Notes: generated from the letters alone by a model not told the origin. A stretch of 64,000 bases of DNA from Caenorhabditis remanei (GCF_010183535.1 NC_071331.1:4836001-4900000), one strand, 5' to 3'; numbered from the stretch's first letter, positions 9,853 through 21,897 are shown. Program-made: numbers and translations.

Positions 9853-12100
9853 ATGAGAGGTGAGTTAAGAATTTCGGCTCTGCGACGTTTTGCAACTGAA
9901 GTTGCGGAATGTCGTGGAGCCATGATATTATGATGACTTCCTCAACAACATGAATCTTTTCCAGCGATCCTCGCATGCATACTGCTCGCCGGAGTGTTAT
10001 GTCAAGAGCCACCACTCCTGAGACCTCCAATTCTCGACCGGATGAGTTCTAACGGAGCCACACCACTGGAGAAGAAACAAGTGTTCACTCAACTCAAGAA
10101 TATCATCAATTCAGCCCAGCTTCCTTGGTATAAGGCAAATCTGCATAAAGTAGTCAAGGACAACGCAGCATATAAATATTCTGTAGATGTCGGAGGCGAT
10201 GTTGGTGCAAAAGCACTCGAAGAGCTGAAGGAAATTCGCACAAAATCAGAAAATCCGCAGAATGTGTTGGATTTTTTGGAGATATGCATGGAATTCATGA
10301 ATAAGAATACGATTCCCGACACTTCGAAGTGGTGGTTCTTCAATGAAGCAACGATACTTATGGACAGAGGTTACAAACTAGAAGAGTTCAAGGATTTTTT
10401 GATTCGTGGAGATTGGATTCTACCGGTGAATGTGTTGGAGGCATTGGAGATCCTGTACAGAACTCCGACTAGAGTTCTTCAACCATATGAAATTCCAAAG
10501 ATTCCTTCCGAGATAGTCAAGAATGTACATGTGGCACCGACTGATCCAATTGTCGGACCAATCACGTTGTCAAGTGAGTGGAATGAATTAGGAGCTTAAA
10601 GGTGGACTAAACTCAAATCTGATATTTTCATATAATAATGTATGAGTACCTGTGAGTTCATTTTCATATCGAAAGAATTTCAAAAATCGGTCTGAAACCC
10701 GCTGAAAGCGATCGCCGGTGAGTTTGGGCATTTCGCTGGCCGGTGAAAATTGGCGTTATGGCCCAGAAATTCGACTTCGGTCGTATGTTCATTTGTTCAT
10801 TTCCGTGAATTCATTATCATATCGAAAGACTTTTTTGTATTCGGTCCAAACCCCGCTGAGAACGAGCGGCACAAAGTTTGGGCATTTCTGTGGCCGTGGA
10901 ACATTCTAGAACTTTTTTCGAAAATATTGATTTTTCAGGTTTTCATCGGTTTTTTCCATACTCGCAAACCGGGCCGGCGCGTAACTTGCGTTAAACTCAA
11001 TATTATGGGCTGAAAAACATACCAAAATGTAGATCTCGACGAGTTCTATGTCCGTGACATACTACGGACCGGATTGATATTCGTTAATGTGCCGTGGGCC
11101 GGGCAAGAATGGCTTTTTTGGCCATTTTCGCGTTTTTTGGCAAAAATGAGCGAAAATACCGAAAAAATTTGAAAAATCAACATGGTCGAAGTCGAATTTC
11201 TAGGCCACCGAAATGCCCAAACTCACCGGCGATCGCTTTCGGCGGGTTTCAGACCGATTAAAAAAATCCTATCGATATGAAAATGAACTCACAGGTACTC
11301 ATACATTATTCTATGAAAAAATTAGAGTTGAGTTCAGTCCACCTTTAAGGACTTTAGCAGCTTTCAGTATTTTGTATTACCAGAAGATTCTAAAGATTGT
11401 TCCAGGCTATGAAAAATTGAATAAGGATTGGGAAGCGGAACCATTCATACGAACCGAGTCGATGTTTCACATTTTGAAAGATTATGGGAGTATCGATTAT
11501 GTAAATCGCTACTTGCGTTTTCTGAAAGAAATGATCAAAGCAAAAACTTCTGGAGACTTTCGAAGGATTTTCTTGGTTGTTAGAGACTTGAAAAGATATG
11601 GGAAGGATCAATATCTGAAAGACTTATTTGATCTTCGAGAACATGAAACCAGTATCAAATTGATGGAAGAAGTGGTCAACGCGTATTATTTGAACAACGG
11701 ACGGGATATCGATCCTCTTCAAAATGTGTTGCGTGGCCGTCATTCCGAATCGCTTCTTCACTTCATTGATTTACTCAAAATAACACCTAAAGACCGTGTC
11801 TACGGGCAGTCCGGTCTAATGGAATCGTTGAGAAACGTCGCCAGAATGAGTTTGCAATTGAACGACGCACAATTCTCTATGATGAAAAAGTTTCTTGTGA
11901 CGGCATTGAGTTTCAATGAACAGGTCTTAAGAGATCTGGTATACGTTTTTGATAGTCCAAGGGAGATTTGTGAAGAAATTTGGGTCCCGATCGAGTCGGA
12001 CACAAAGAAAAAAATTAAAGAGCTAGTTGAAGAATTGCGTCTACATTTCAAAGTCTCTTTCTGTGTTACTCGCTGGAGAATCGAAGAAAACACCTATTGA
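9853..12100 (+). CDS. Secreted protein of unknown family (paralogue A)
   Basis: Exons 9853-9859 (only ATGAGAG), 9965-10573 and 11361-12100 join in frame to 451 aa. The 7-nt first exon is supported because the next exon completes a signal peptide (MRAILACILLAGVLCQ) and because paralogue B has the same structure. The mature protein is helical in character, rich in Lys/Glu/Leu, and has a Pro-rich hinge near residues 175-205 (PTRVLQPYEIPKIPSE). No catalytic motif or known domain is recognised. The intron between exons 2 and 3 is 787 nt, nearly all of it a foldback element. A polyadenylation signal AATAAA is at 12108-12113. It lies in the loop of the collagen inverted duplication, in tandem with paralogue B. 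The function is unknown; an extracellular role is inferred only from the signal peptide. Confidence 0.72.
10600..11344. mobile_element. TTAA-flanked foldback transposon filling an intron
   Basis: The terminal repeat AGGTGGACTAAACTCAA (10600) is matched by its complement ending 11344 (GAGTTCAGTCCACCT). Homology between the arms extends at least 140 bp (GAGTTCATTTTCATATCG, GATCGCCGGTGAGTTTGGGC). A TTAA lies immediately outside on both sides (10596-10599 and 11345-11348), the target duplication expected of piggyBac-like transposition. No transposase is present. The centre holds GC-rich sequence shared with the hairpins at 12379 and 39295. Confidence 0.85.
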
Positions 12101-12211
12101 ATGATGAAATAAATGTTGTAAAACTCTTTGTTCTTTCTTCTAGAAGCATAAAAATTAATTCAATCAACTGTGCCTGCAAAGATTTTAAGCAAAAGAGTTA
12201 GCGGAATCTCG

Positions 12212-13202
12212 TACATCACGGGGTAATAATAAGGAACCTCGCAAAAACGCGCTCTACTGGCTAAACGAGATGGGCGCGTGTGGTTTTCAGCCGCGTCGCG
12301 ACGGGCTGTATTGGACGCAATGATAAAGCTCTTTTCTCCACTAAAAACACAATAAAATGTGTGTCTTTCATTATTTTTATACTTGTCATTTGACGGGCCG
12401 GGTCAAGGAAAAATTTTGCCTACTGTGTAGAACTAATAAAAATCATCAATTCAGTCGAATTTTCGCAGAAAATGCCCCAAAAAAGACTTTTTCAAAAATT
12501 ACTGTTGAAAAAACATGTTTTTCGAAAAAAGTCGCTTCACCCGGGCCGACCGGGTTGACCGGGCCGGGCCGGGCCGGTGAAAATTTGAAAATCGGCCCGG
12601 CCCGTGACAAGTATGATTATTTTGAATGTATAGACACTAACACATGCAACAAGGATAAAAAATGTTTAAGATGAAAACTTTGTGAATACTTTCAATTGGT
12701 GACATTTACAACAAAACACTTTTTTCACGTCGCTTGAAGTAATGGAGCCGGAAGCAGACGACACGTTCAGAATCTTCCATTTTTTCCGAATCTGATGATA
12801 CCAAAAAATTTTCCCGTTGTTGAGGTAAAGTTGCGCATCATGATTCCAGCTACTGACGAAAAGTCAAAGCGTAGAGGATGACATCTGAAAATGTTTTTCA
12901 TGAAACTACCGGAAACTGTCTAAACGGATGTATTACGGGGGAAAAGTAATCTGAAAAGTTCGCCTTGAGCTAGACGTTAACTGAAAAAAGGGTTTTTTAG
13001 ATTCTACAATATTATTTCAAGCGAATAATAATGAAACTGTAAAAAACGTGGTTTAAAACAACGAAGAATAATGGTAATTTAGAAAAAAGAGGAGCATCGA
13101 GCTTTATCACCGAAAGGTAGCCGCGAAGCGTACGCATCGCTTCCCCCTCGAAACACTTTCCGCGTTTCAATTGGAGGTTCCTTGCCATTACCCCGTGCGT
13201 AG
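12212..13202. repeat. 1-kb inverted-repeat element between the two secreted-protein genes
   Basis: TACATCACGGGGTAATAATAAGGAACCTC-like sequence at 12212-12240 is mirrored at 13174-13201 (GAGGTTCCTTGCCATTACCC). Inside are a nested GC hairpin (12379-12614) and a copy of the CAGACGACACGTTCAGAATC tail motif seen in the SINE-like repeats. No ORF of note. Confidence 0.55.
12379..12614. repeat. GC-rich hairpin element with ATACTTGTCA ends
   Basis: ATACTTGTCA at 12379-12388 is complementary to TGACAAGTAT at 12605-12614. Both ends are followed inward by GGGCCGGG-type sequence. It belongs to the same family as 39295-39640. Confidence 0.6.
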
Positions 13203-13228
13203 ATGTTGTTCTAATATGCCAAAATATA

Positions 13229-13681
13229 CAGTACCGGACAAAAAGCTATCAATTTTTGCCGTTTTCAGTTGATTTTGCCCCAACTTCGAGGGTGTGTCAT
13301 GGTAATTCTGATTGACCCATCAAAAAGATAGCTAATAAATCATAGAGATCAAAATTAGAACTGCATTTTTGTAGTTGACAACTTTTTTGTACGGACACTC
13401 CCGAGAGAGCTATGGTCATTTTAAGACGACGGCTCAAAAATAGCACTATTTTTCACTGAAATTGGTTTATTTAAGGGAGAAATTACTTTGTCGATACGTA
13501 ACTTGCTAGGGAGTGTCCACACAAAAAAGTTGTCAAACACAAAAATACAGCTCTACTTTAGATCTCTATGATTTATTAGCTATCTATTTGATGGGTCAAT
13601 CAGAATTACCATGGCACACCCTCAAGGTTGGGCAATTTCATCTGAAAACTGCAATAATTGATAGCTTTTTGTCCGGTACTG
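13229..13681. repeat. Tc1/mariner-type MITE (CAGTACCGGACAAAAAG), full copy
   Basis: CAGTACCGGACAAAAAGCTA at the left end and its exact complement at the right end are both flanked by TA (13227-13228, 13682-13683), as expected for Tc1/mariner insertion. The end sequence resembles Tc1 ends (CAGT..GGCCAAAAAG). An internal hairpin is formed by GTTGACAACTTTTTTGTACG and its complement. Non-autonomous. Confidence 0.8.
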
Positions 13682-14118
13682 TATCTTGCTTAAAAACTGC
13701 GCACATAAAGAGCCGGTGGGTAAGGAATCATTTATCAATAAAGCATGTTTGCTCCCACCGAGTTCACTCGCTGAGTTTTCAACAGTTGAAATAGAATCAT
13801 TTTAATGAGAATTGCGCTCTATTTGTTAACTGAGCTCCAAATAGGCGCAGTTCTTATAAACACAGGAAATTCCTTTTTGTTATTTTTTTCCAAACTACAA
13901 CTTTTCTGGGCAATCCCGCTCGAAATGAACTGAATAACAAAATATGAAAAGGTGACACGTTTAAATAACTCTCTCTCTTAAAAAAGAATCCATCCATTTA
14001 AAATTTGAAAAATAACAACGTGACACCTTGGTATTACAGTTTTTTTAATCTTTATTACAAATCTATTGCCATTAAATTTAGTTTGGATTTTTCTCCTACT
14101 ACAAATTTGCGATTCAAA

Positions 14119-16749
14119 ATGAGAGGTGAGCTAACTTTTCACAGAAGAGAAACAAAACATTTTGATTTTTCGCAGGAATCCGCATCTGCCTTCTCCTAAT
14201 CGTATTGCCTCTCATGGCACTTCAACAATCATCGAATCAACAAAGTTTTATTGATCAGATGAGCAACAATCCAACTATATTGTATGAGAAGTATCTGGTG
14301 TTCACCGAATTGAAAACTCTCGTCAATCATGCGGCTGAGCAACGTTACATGTACAATCTGATCGAAGTTGTTCAAAATCGTGTGATATACGCAAATGATA
14401 GTCAAATTGGAGGTGAAATCGGTGCGAAGGCTGTTCAAAACCTGAAACTAGCCTATCGGAGCTCCAAGGATCCAGACAGTTTCATCAGTTTTTTGAGTAC
14501 ATGCTTGGAATTTATGAAGAAAACGAGTATTTCATTTAATTGGTTGTTCTTCCAAGGAGCGATTGAACAGATGACGAATGGGAAAAATGTGTCGCAGTTT
14601 AAAGGATTGCTGAAAAGTGGAGAATGGAATCTTCCGGAGGACGTGCTGATGATATTGGGAGTTTTTGACGAGCCGTTAACGACAACACCCGCTATCACAA
14701 CCACCACAATTGCGCCATCGACAACTAATCCACCCGATAATTTTGTTGTTGAACCGCTAGGTGAGTGGTGATAAGCCGATACCCTGCCGGTCAGGGTTAA
14801 CTGCTGCAGCGTCTCCAGCACGTTTTATTAGATTTTTCAATAAAACCGGTGAACTTGGAGAAGACGCCCAGTTGTATCGGATTGTCTCAAAATGTCTATT
14901 GTTTATGGAATATGTAGATCAAACGTAGGGCTTCATTTTTGTAGTTGACAACTTTTTTGTACGAAATCTCCCTGAATGGATACAGACCGTCAAAGTAAAC
15001 ACTTCGAAAATCTCAATTTTTTGTATTGAAAACTTTCCCGATCTGTAACTCTCTAGGGAGTTCTCGTACAAAAAAGTGGTCAACTATAAAAATGAAGTTC
15101 TAGTTTTTCTCTACAAATTCCACTAAAAGAAAACATTGTCGGGCAATCTGTGACACTAGGGACGCGCTCAACAAGTTGCCTATATTTACTGGAGCGTAGC
15201 AGTGTCACAATCTTTATTTTTAGCGTTGTATCAAATGAACAGAGAAGTGAAAATGAAAGAAAAAATTTAATTTTTGATTTCACTGTTTCATTTTCAGAAA
15301 AAAACGGTTCAAAACCGTCTTTAGTCAAAATAGCGTTTTTGTCGTAATTTGTGGCGCATTGTGTGCAAACACCTTCACGTCAAAATACACGGTCCCGTAG
15401 AAACCTACGTCGTTTGAGCTGTCCGGTCTCCTTTAAAATGACGGAAAGCGGGATTCCAACCCTGCTTGGAAACCATGAAACTTCTACACTAAAAGTGTAA
15501 ATTCTTTCGAAGTGTCTGGTGTCGTTTCCAATCGTCTAGTTTTGAAACGTTCTGAAGCCAGTTCCAACACTTCCTCATACAGTACCGGACAAAAAGGTAT
15601 CAACTTTCTCTGATTTCAGTGGAAAATTACCAACTTTGACAGTGTATTTCGGTGTCATCTGATTGTCCTATAAGTTCAATTTTGTACGGGCTGAACAGAG
15701 CAAAAATAGCACATCATTTTTGTAGTTGATCATTTTTTTGTAGGAACATTATCCTGAAAGTTATAGGTTGTCAAAGTGAAAATCTCCAAAATTTTGCTAA
15801 TTTGCATTGAAATTAGTCGATTTCAGGGAGTAATATGTTTCTTTACCTGTAACTTTCATGGTAGTGTCCCTACAAAAAAATGGTGAACTACAAAAATGAT
15901 GTTCTATTTTTGCTCTGTCCAACACATTTAAACTTGAGTTTATCGGACAATCTGGTGACACCGAAATACACTGTCAAAGTTGTGCATTTTCCAATGAAAA
16001 CAGCCAGAGTTGATGCCTTTTTGTCCGGTACTGTACGTCCGCTTCTAAATTCCCCTATTTTTTCAGGTCTCGCCATAGTGAACAATAACTGGAATCAAGA
16101 ATCATTCTACGGAAACTCATCGTTTCTTGAAATGTTGAGAGATAACAGCAGTAAATATGCTACGCTTTTCTTCCATTCCTACACTATTCTCGATGAATTG
16201 GAACTGTCAAAAAATGATTCATATCGAATTAATATCGTTGTGCTCTATATAAAAAACGTTTTGGAAGAGAAAGTTGAAGGGTTTGATCTACATCTTGAGG
16301 CACTGCGAGACCTCAAAGAGAATGAGTCACTTTTCCTGAATATGGTGATGATGGGTGATTTGTATTATCAGACGAATGGATCGGAATACGAGGAAATCAA
16401 AAGAAAGTACTCTTTTGGGAAGTCTTATCTTTTCAATTATTTCGACTTACTTGGAACTTTTTATCAAGATAGATTCTCTACGATTTGTCAAATAATTGAA
16501 AATGGAATTCTGCAGATCAAAAAGTTCAGTGACAACGAGTTCAATGCTCTGTTGAAATTTGTAAAATTGACAATGAATATCGACAAGAATAAACGATACG
16601 TCGTTGCTACATCACTAGGCAAATCGATGACAGATGAAGAGTGTTCGGAACTATGGAGTCACTGGAATCTGGAGGGAAACAAGAAAGAAATGGTCGAGGT
16701 TGTTAAGGAGATGCATGAAAACTTTGAATTGAACTCGTGTGGAATTTAA
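14119..16749 (+). CDS. Secreted protein of unknown family (paralogue B)
   Basis: Exons 14119-14125 (ATGAGAG), 14176-14760 and 16067-16749 splice in frame to 424 aa. The N-terminus is a signal peptide (MRGIRICLLLIVLPLMALQQ). Similarity to paralogue A is clear in the first domain, for example IGGEIGAKAVQNLKLAYRSSKDPDSFISF against VGGDVGAKALEELKEIRTKSENPQNVLDF. The hinge is Thr/Pro-rich (residues about 170-195, TTTPAITTTTIAPSTTNPP), a likely O-glycosylated linker. The second domain has no recognised motif. The last intron is 1306 nt and contains two MITEs of the CAGTACCGG family. If intron 2 were retained, the protein would end after GEW at 14771. The order and orientation (A then B, both +) suggest tandem duplication. 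Confidence 0.72.
14870..15160. repeat. Fragment of the CAGTACCGG MITE in the intron of paralogue B
   Basis: It contains the family's internal hairpin (GTTGACAACTTTTTTGTACG near 14944 and CGTACAAAAAAGTGGTCAAC near 15065) but lacks the CAGTACCGG ends. Confidence 0.55.
15580..16033. repeat. Tc1/mariner-type MITE (CAGTACCGGACAAAAAG), full copy in an intron
   Basis: CAGTACCGGACAAAAAGGTA at 15580 and its complement ending 16033 are flanked by TA dinucleotides (15578-15579, 16034-16035). The right end lies only 33 nt before the exon 3 acceptor of paralogue B. Confidence 0.8.
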
Positions 16750-16987
16750 ATAAGAAAATAGTTGGTCTAACTGAGTTTGAATTTGAGTAGAACATTTTTT
16801 GAAGCTTTTTTATTGATACGAACATTTTAAAACTATTTCGAAACACAGGTTTTTTTTCACGTTGGAAATAAGAGAAAAACATAAGAAAATAAGAGAAGAC
16901 AAAATAAATCACTTCATACAAACATTAACCAATGTCATGACAGGGAAAGACAATTTGAGATTTAAAAAGCAGACTACAAACTACAAT

Positions 16988-18315
16988 TTAGTATCCTGGA
17001 GCAGTTCTTGGTGGTGGACAATGATCACAAGCTCCCTCAGATCCACTGTCTCCATCTTGACCTGGTTGACCTGGTTGTCCTGGAGCTCCTGGTTGTCCCG
17101 GTGCTCCTGCATCTCCTTGTGGTCCTGGTTGTCCTGGTTGAGAGGCTCCTCCTGATTGTCCTGGTTGTCCTGGTGCACCCGCTGGTCCTGGTGGTCCTGG
17201 TGGTCCAGCTGGTCCTGGAGTTCCTGGAACATCGACGAGTTGTCCTGGAGCTCCTGGTGCTCCTGGGTTTCCGTTGGATCCTGGATTTCCTGATGGTCCT
17301 GGTGGTCCAGCTGGTCCTGGTGGTCCTGGACGAGCAGCTCCTCCGGATTGTCCTGGAGCTCCTGGTGCTCCTGATGGTCCCTTTTGTCCTGGTGCACCGG
17401 ATGGTCCTGGTGGTCCAGCTGGGCAATCGAAGCAGAAAGAGTCGGCAGAAGCATGAGAGTCCTCAGCAGCGTCTTGTCCGGGATGTCCTGGAGCTCCTGG
17501 GTTTCCATCGTTTCCTGGTGCTCCGTCTTGTCCTGGCTGTCCTGGTGGTCCAGCTGGTCCAACTCCGCATGAGCAGCAAGATCCAGATGATGAAGAAGCT
17601 GGGGATGAAGCGAATGAAGCTGGTGATCTGTGAGCAGGTGGAGCAGCAGCGAAAGACGATGCAGGTACTTGAGCTTGGGCAATTGGAGCTGGAGCAGCGG
17701 TTGGAGCAGCAGTTGGTGTCTGATCCTCTACCTCATTTCCTTCCTCATCCACATAGATAATCTCAACTTCCTCGTCTTCATTCTGACGACGGATCTTTTT
17801 CGAGCGAGTCACCTCTCCGGTATGGCGCCGTGCGGCACGACGGATACGTCCGTTGACTCCTTGGAGAGTTTGGAACTAGAAAAAAAAACAGTTGATTATT
17901 AATAAATTGGGTAATAAACTGAAACTGTGCCCATTGTTTTTAAAATTTCCAACACTCACATTCTTATACTCATCCCAAAGACCATCAGTTCTATGTTGGC
18001 AGAAGTCAACCTCAGTTTGAAGGGATGATTGAACGTGTTGCATGTAGTTGTACAACATTGGGACGGCCAAGATGACTGTCAAAGTGGCTACAGTCGAGAT
18101 TGCGATACCTGGAAAAATAAAATTCTTTGTTTCACAAATTCGGTGGTCGTAGTCATTGAAACCAGGCGAATCGATGTGAAACTCTTAAGTTAAAGACTCG
18201 TAACAGAAGTTTTCACGAATTCCCTAGAAACGCGCCACGGGCACCCCAGCTTACCTGCAAAGGCAATCTTGCGATAAGACTCGGTCTCGGCGGCCACCTT
18301 CTTTGGATCCTCCAT
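16988..18315 (-). CDS. Cuticle collagen (right copy)
   Basis: Read on the minus strand, exons 18315-18255, 18108-17960 and 17875-16988 give 365 aa. Intron positions are identical to those of the left copy. The two proteins differ by a five-residue insertion in the Ser/Ala linker (SPASS before SSGSCC) and by a few substitutions such as HGVNER to QGVNGR. The signal-anchor, basic RIRRAARR site, CCSC, FCFDC and CDHC cysteines and three Gly-X-Y blocks are all intact. A TATA box at 18501-18494 lies 179 nt upstream of the ATG. WGATAA sites near 18945 and 18907 could bind GATA factors, known regulators of hypodermal collagens; that use here is an inference. Confidence 0.92.
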
Positions 18316-18493
18316 TTTCAGGTTCTTATAAAAATTTAGGTTATGGGTTATTTGACAGTTTCAAAATAACGTGAAATAATACTTTTCGAAAAATTAGTAG
18401 TCGTTCTGCTATTAGCTCAAACATAGAAAAAAGATGATTCAAAATAAAAAAAGAAAAGCTAAAACTGATACCTTAACCTCTCACCCCGCTTTC

Positions 18494-18501
18494 CTTTTAT
18501 A
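18494..18501 (-). promoter_or_regulatory. TATA box of the right collagen copy
   Basis: TATAAAAG on the minus strand within AATTGGTATAAAAGGAAAGC, 179 nt upstream of the collagen ATG (18315). Conserved in the left arm at 5980-5987. Confidence 0.6.
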
Positions 18502-19217
18502 CCAATTAAGATTTGGTTCCCATCTTGTAGTAACACGGAAGAATACTTTTCTCAACTTCTTCTTCCCTTTACAACCACTTATTTTCTTTTCAGTTATTTC
18601 TACTTCTGTTCTCATCAACCAATCTACTTGTTTAGATCTTTACCTGTGTAGAAACGAAGGCATCTGCGGTAGGAGGAAGAAAAAGACACATGTGTGATAC
18701 GGAAGTAGAAAAATGGGTCGCGGGGAAAAAGACGAGAGAGATGGGGAAAGGGAAATGAGAAATCACCTTGATCGGACTGGCTAACGCTAACTATATTAAA
18801 TCATTGGAGGCTTTCAAATTCTTTTTTTTTTCTCGGCATTATTGTAAAGTTTTTTTGTTCGTCGGCTTCTTTCGCAGTTTTTACGAGTTAGCAGGAAGTG
18901 AATAGTTGATAAGAATAAGGAACACGTATTCTGTAAATGAAGATAAGCGACCAGAACACAAATTCGCTGTAAAATTAATATATTGAAACTGTAAATTTTT
19001 GAAATTCTGACTTTTTCTTTTTCACTGTTTCTTCAATACAAATTCATGCTTTTCTAGCGTCAAAATTAGTTCGGTTTCTTTTCCATCCCACTGCAAATTC
19101 GATAATTGAGAATTTACTTGCCTATAAATCGAAATTTTCGCAAAAAAATAGGCCGTAAAACATTTTTATTTGAAACTTGGGGATAAAAAATGCGAAGTTA
19201 TTAACCGAAGTATCCTT

Positions 19218-19283
19218 ATTAACGGCGTTGTAAATTAAACGTAAAACTTCCAAAAATTTGAATTTAACCACATTTTGAAACAG
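19218..19283 (-). ncRNA. Predicted 21U-RNA gene
   Basis: Core at 19283-19276, YRNT with T at 19238 (spacing 38). It lies inside the collagen upstream arm. The left-arm counterpart (core 5209-5216) has no YRNT at that spacing. Confidence 0.5.
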
Positions 19284-19673
19284 TTCTGATATCCAACATT
19301 TTGCGTAAAACTCACTGTTCCAATTATCAACTTTTTTTCTCCAGTTTACATTGGTGTCCTTCTGGTTTTCAGAAATCCACTAGTATTTTTAGGCTCGGTT
19401 GAGAGATTGATGCGATATTTTCTATTCAAGATATCGTACTTTACTACTTTCTAGCTAGCAACCTAGGAATTTCAATTTCTATTCTATCAATTCGCCATCC
19501 CGAACAATTTCTGGAACTTGACAATTTGAAACCGTCAGTGAATATTTCATAAACATAGTCAATCATTGTGTTCACAGGTTACAAATTCTCATTTTTTAAT
19601 GTTTCATAATTTTCAAAAAAAAGTTTTACTGGAAGATTAAAGGAGTTCGCAAAACCATCCCTTTTCTAATTAG

Positions 19674-20123
19674 AGTTCCTAATCATTAGTTAGTCATTTT
19701 TCGTCATGCGATTAATGACGTAAAATGATAATCAAAATATCATAATTTAAAAAACACAGTGTAATTTGACTATCGGAAATGAAAAAACAACTATCGAAAC
19801 GACGTAAATGATTAATTCCAATACAAAAACAATTATTAAAACGACGTAAATGACTGAGAAAATGTGTTTTCATTTTAAAAATTTTCTAACATTCTTCCTT
19901 TTTTCTGCTCTGAATACTCACGTTTCGGCTATTTACGTTTGTACTATTTCGACTATTTTTTAAAAGTTTTGACGAAACAGCTGAATCGACTATCGTTTTC
20001 GTCATTTCTAAAATGATTATGACTATATCGATAATCATTTCCTTTCGACTAGTTGACGTGAATAGTATAAATGACTATCAGTTTAAACTGACTTCGTCAT
20101 TCATTTACACTGACTAGGAACGT
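19674..20123. repeat. Diverged inverted-repeat element
   Basis: GAGTTCCTAATCATTAG at the left is complementary in part to TGACTAGGAACG at the right. GACGTAAATGAC/CGTCATTT-type motifs recur in both orientations between them. No ORF. Confidence 0.4.
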
Positions 20124-20472
20124 TATTTCTAATCATAAAAACTGGAATTTTCTAAGAAAAGTGGATTTTCAAATTCAAAACTAAGAACAATATTTAAAAG
20201 GCATTTTTATCAATGATAGCAATTATTTGAAATAGAAAAAACCTGTTTTCCGTCTCAAAAATACGTATTCAGCTGTTCATTGAGACTGCCAAGTTGTAAA
20301 TCTTGACTGGTTCTGGTTACTATTTCGATGGTGCATTCCTGTGAATTGAATTTTTGAAACATACTTTTGAACTGGAATAGAAAAATTTATGATCGTTGAA
20401 AGTTCACAATATAACACAAAAACACGATTTCATTCGATTCTTCTTCGAAAGAATTTTTAAAACTATTTGTGA

Positions 20473-20539
20473 AGAAATTGTGGATGTTTGGAAATGAATG
20501 ACTCTGGCACAAAGAAATTTTCTGCTTTTTGTGAAACAG
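20473..20539 (-). ncRNA. Predicted 21U-RNA gene
   Basis: Exact core 20539-20532, YRNT T at 20493 (spacing 39). Confidence 0.6.
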
Positions 20540-21319
20540 CTGGTATTTACACCGTGATTTCTACTATTTTTCATAATTCTGGATATTCAAAACCGGCTCC
20601 AATTGAATATTCGAATGGGCGTGACTCTTTCAAATAAACGGGAAACTGAAAAATAAATTAATTTTTCTGCTGCACTGATGTAAAAAAAAACAAAACCATT
20701 TATTCAATTTGTTTTCAAATCTACCACACAATATCTCTCTCACTTGGCCCTAGTGCATTTGGATAAAGAAATCGAACAAAACACGTTAGTGAGCCGTTAA
20801 AATAACAGTTTTTTGCATAATTTTTATTATGTCTACTTTGTTGCTTCATCAACTTAATTATTTCTGTTTCTTCAGCTCCAAAATTATATTCACCGTCGTT
20901 TTGTTCAGTGATTTCTTTGAAATACTGGATATGCGGATATGCCTACATTTAATTATTCTAAAACAAGAACTATAAAAGTCAATAAAAAGTGCTGAACGAA
21001 ATTGAGTATAAGAGCAATACAATAATGAATTTCCGAAACAGTCAAAAGTAAAAATGCAAAGATGTTCAATTCGTTTTTTATCACAGAATGATTAATTCGA
21101 TTTTATCTCTGTATTCCACATTCATAGCCACTTGTTATGACCCAAAATTTCGCTACTTGAATTCATATTCTGCTTTCATAAATTGCTGTTTTTGCAAAAT
21201 TTATCAATAGAAAGTTGCGATCTTTATTATTCTATCTAATGCATTTGGAAAACGAGAAGAGTTCTAAAAGAAGCACTGAAATCTTTTTAAATTTTTCTAA
21301 ATTTTCAATATGAAGATGA

Positions 21320-21386
21320 GAAAAAAAAGAAACTATAGCAATGGAAGTCAAAAACATATCAAAAGTAAACCATTAAACTGAAACTG
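21320..21386 (-). ncRNA. Predicted 21U-RNA gene, variant core
   Basis: Core variant CAGTTTCA at 21386-21379, YRNT T at 21340 (spacing 39). Confidence 0.4.
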
Positions 21387-21897
21387 TATACTTTTGTAAT
21401 AGATTATAAAAGTTGCTAAACTTTTCCCAGAAGAAAAGATACAAAAAGTATTTTTTTGGAATGCAGCAGTTCCATACCCAACATAACAGATAAATTTCTT
21501 GGACTTTTAACTGACAAAACCTCATATTTAGCTATCGAACCTCCTGCAAGAAAATACTTCCCAATAAACATCATGATGAGACAGACATTCCAGGTTTGAT
21601 GAATAGTCAATATCAGGATTGCAAAAGGTAACTACGGTTGAGTGAAGTGAAAACTTTTTCTAATTTCCACTTTCTCAAGTTAACAATTTTATAGTAAACT
21701 CCAATTCACTTATTCTCCATTTCTCTTGTCGTCCGATCTCGGAGTTATAAACCACTGGAACTTAAAACAATTACGAAACATAAAAAGTTCCGCGTTCAAT
21801 TAATTTAGTAGTTTTTCATCGTTTCCAAAATCAAATCACAAGCAATTTGGTGAAACCGAGCAAATCTTTTCATGTGACACAAAAATCAGATATTATC

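Larger units (their letters stand above)
16850..19440 (-). repeat. Right arm of the large inverted duplication (collagen arm)
   Basis: It is the complement of the left arm (about 5054-6035 and 8211-9720) and includes the 3' end, three exons, both introns, TATA box and about 900 nt of upstream sequence. Homology fades near 19430 (GATATTTTCTATTCAAGATATC). It has no counterpart of the insertion at 6040-8200. Confidence 0.85.

Noticed and set aside
11213..11360. 5' extension of the last exon of paralogue A into the foldback
   Set aside because: The open frame extends into transposon sequence by chance. The acceptor ending at 11360 is the only one of the candidates that keeps phase with the donor at 10573.
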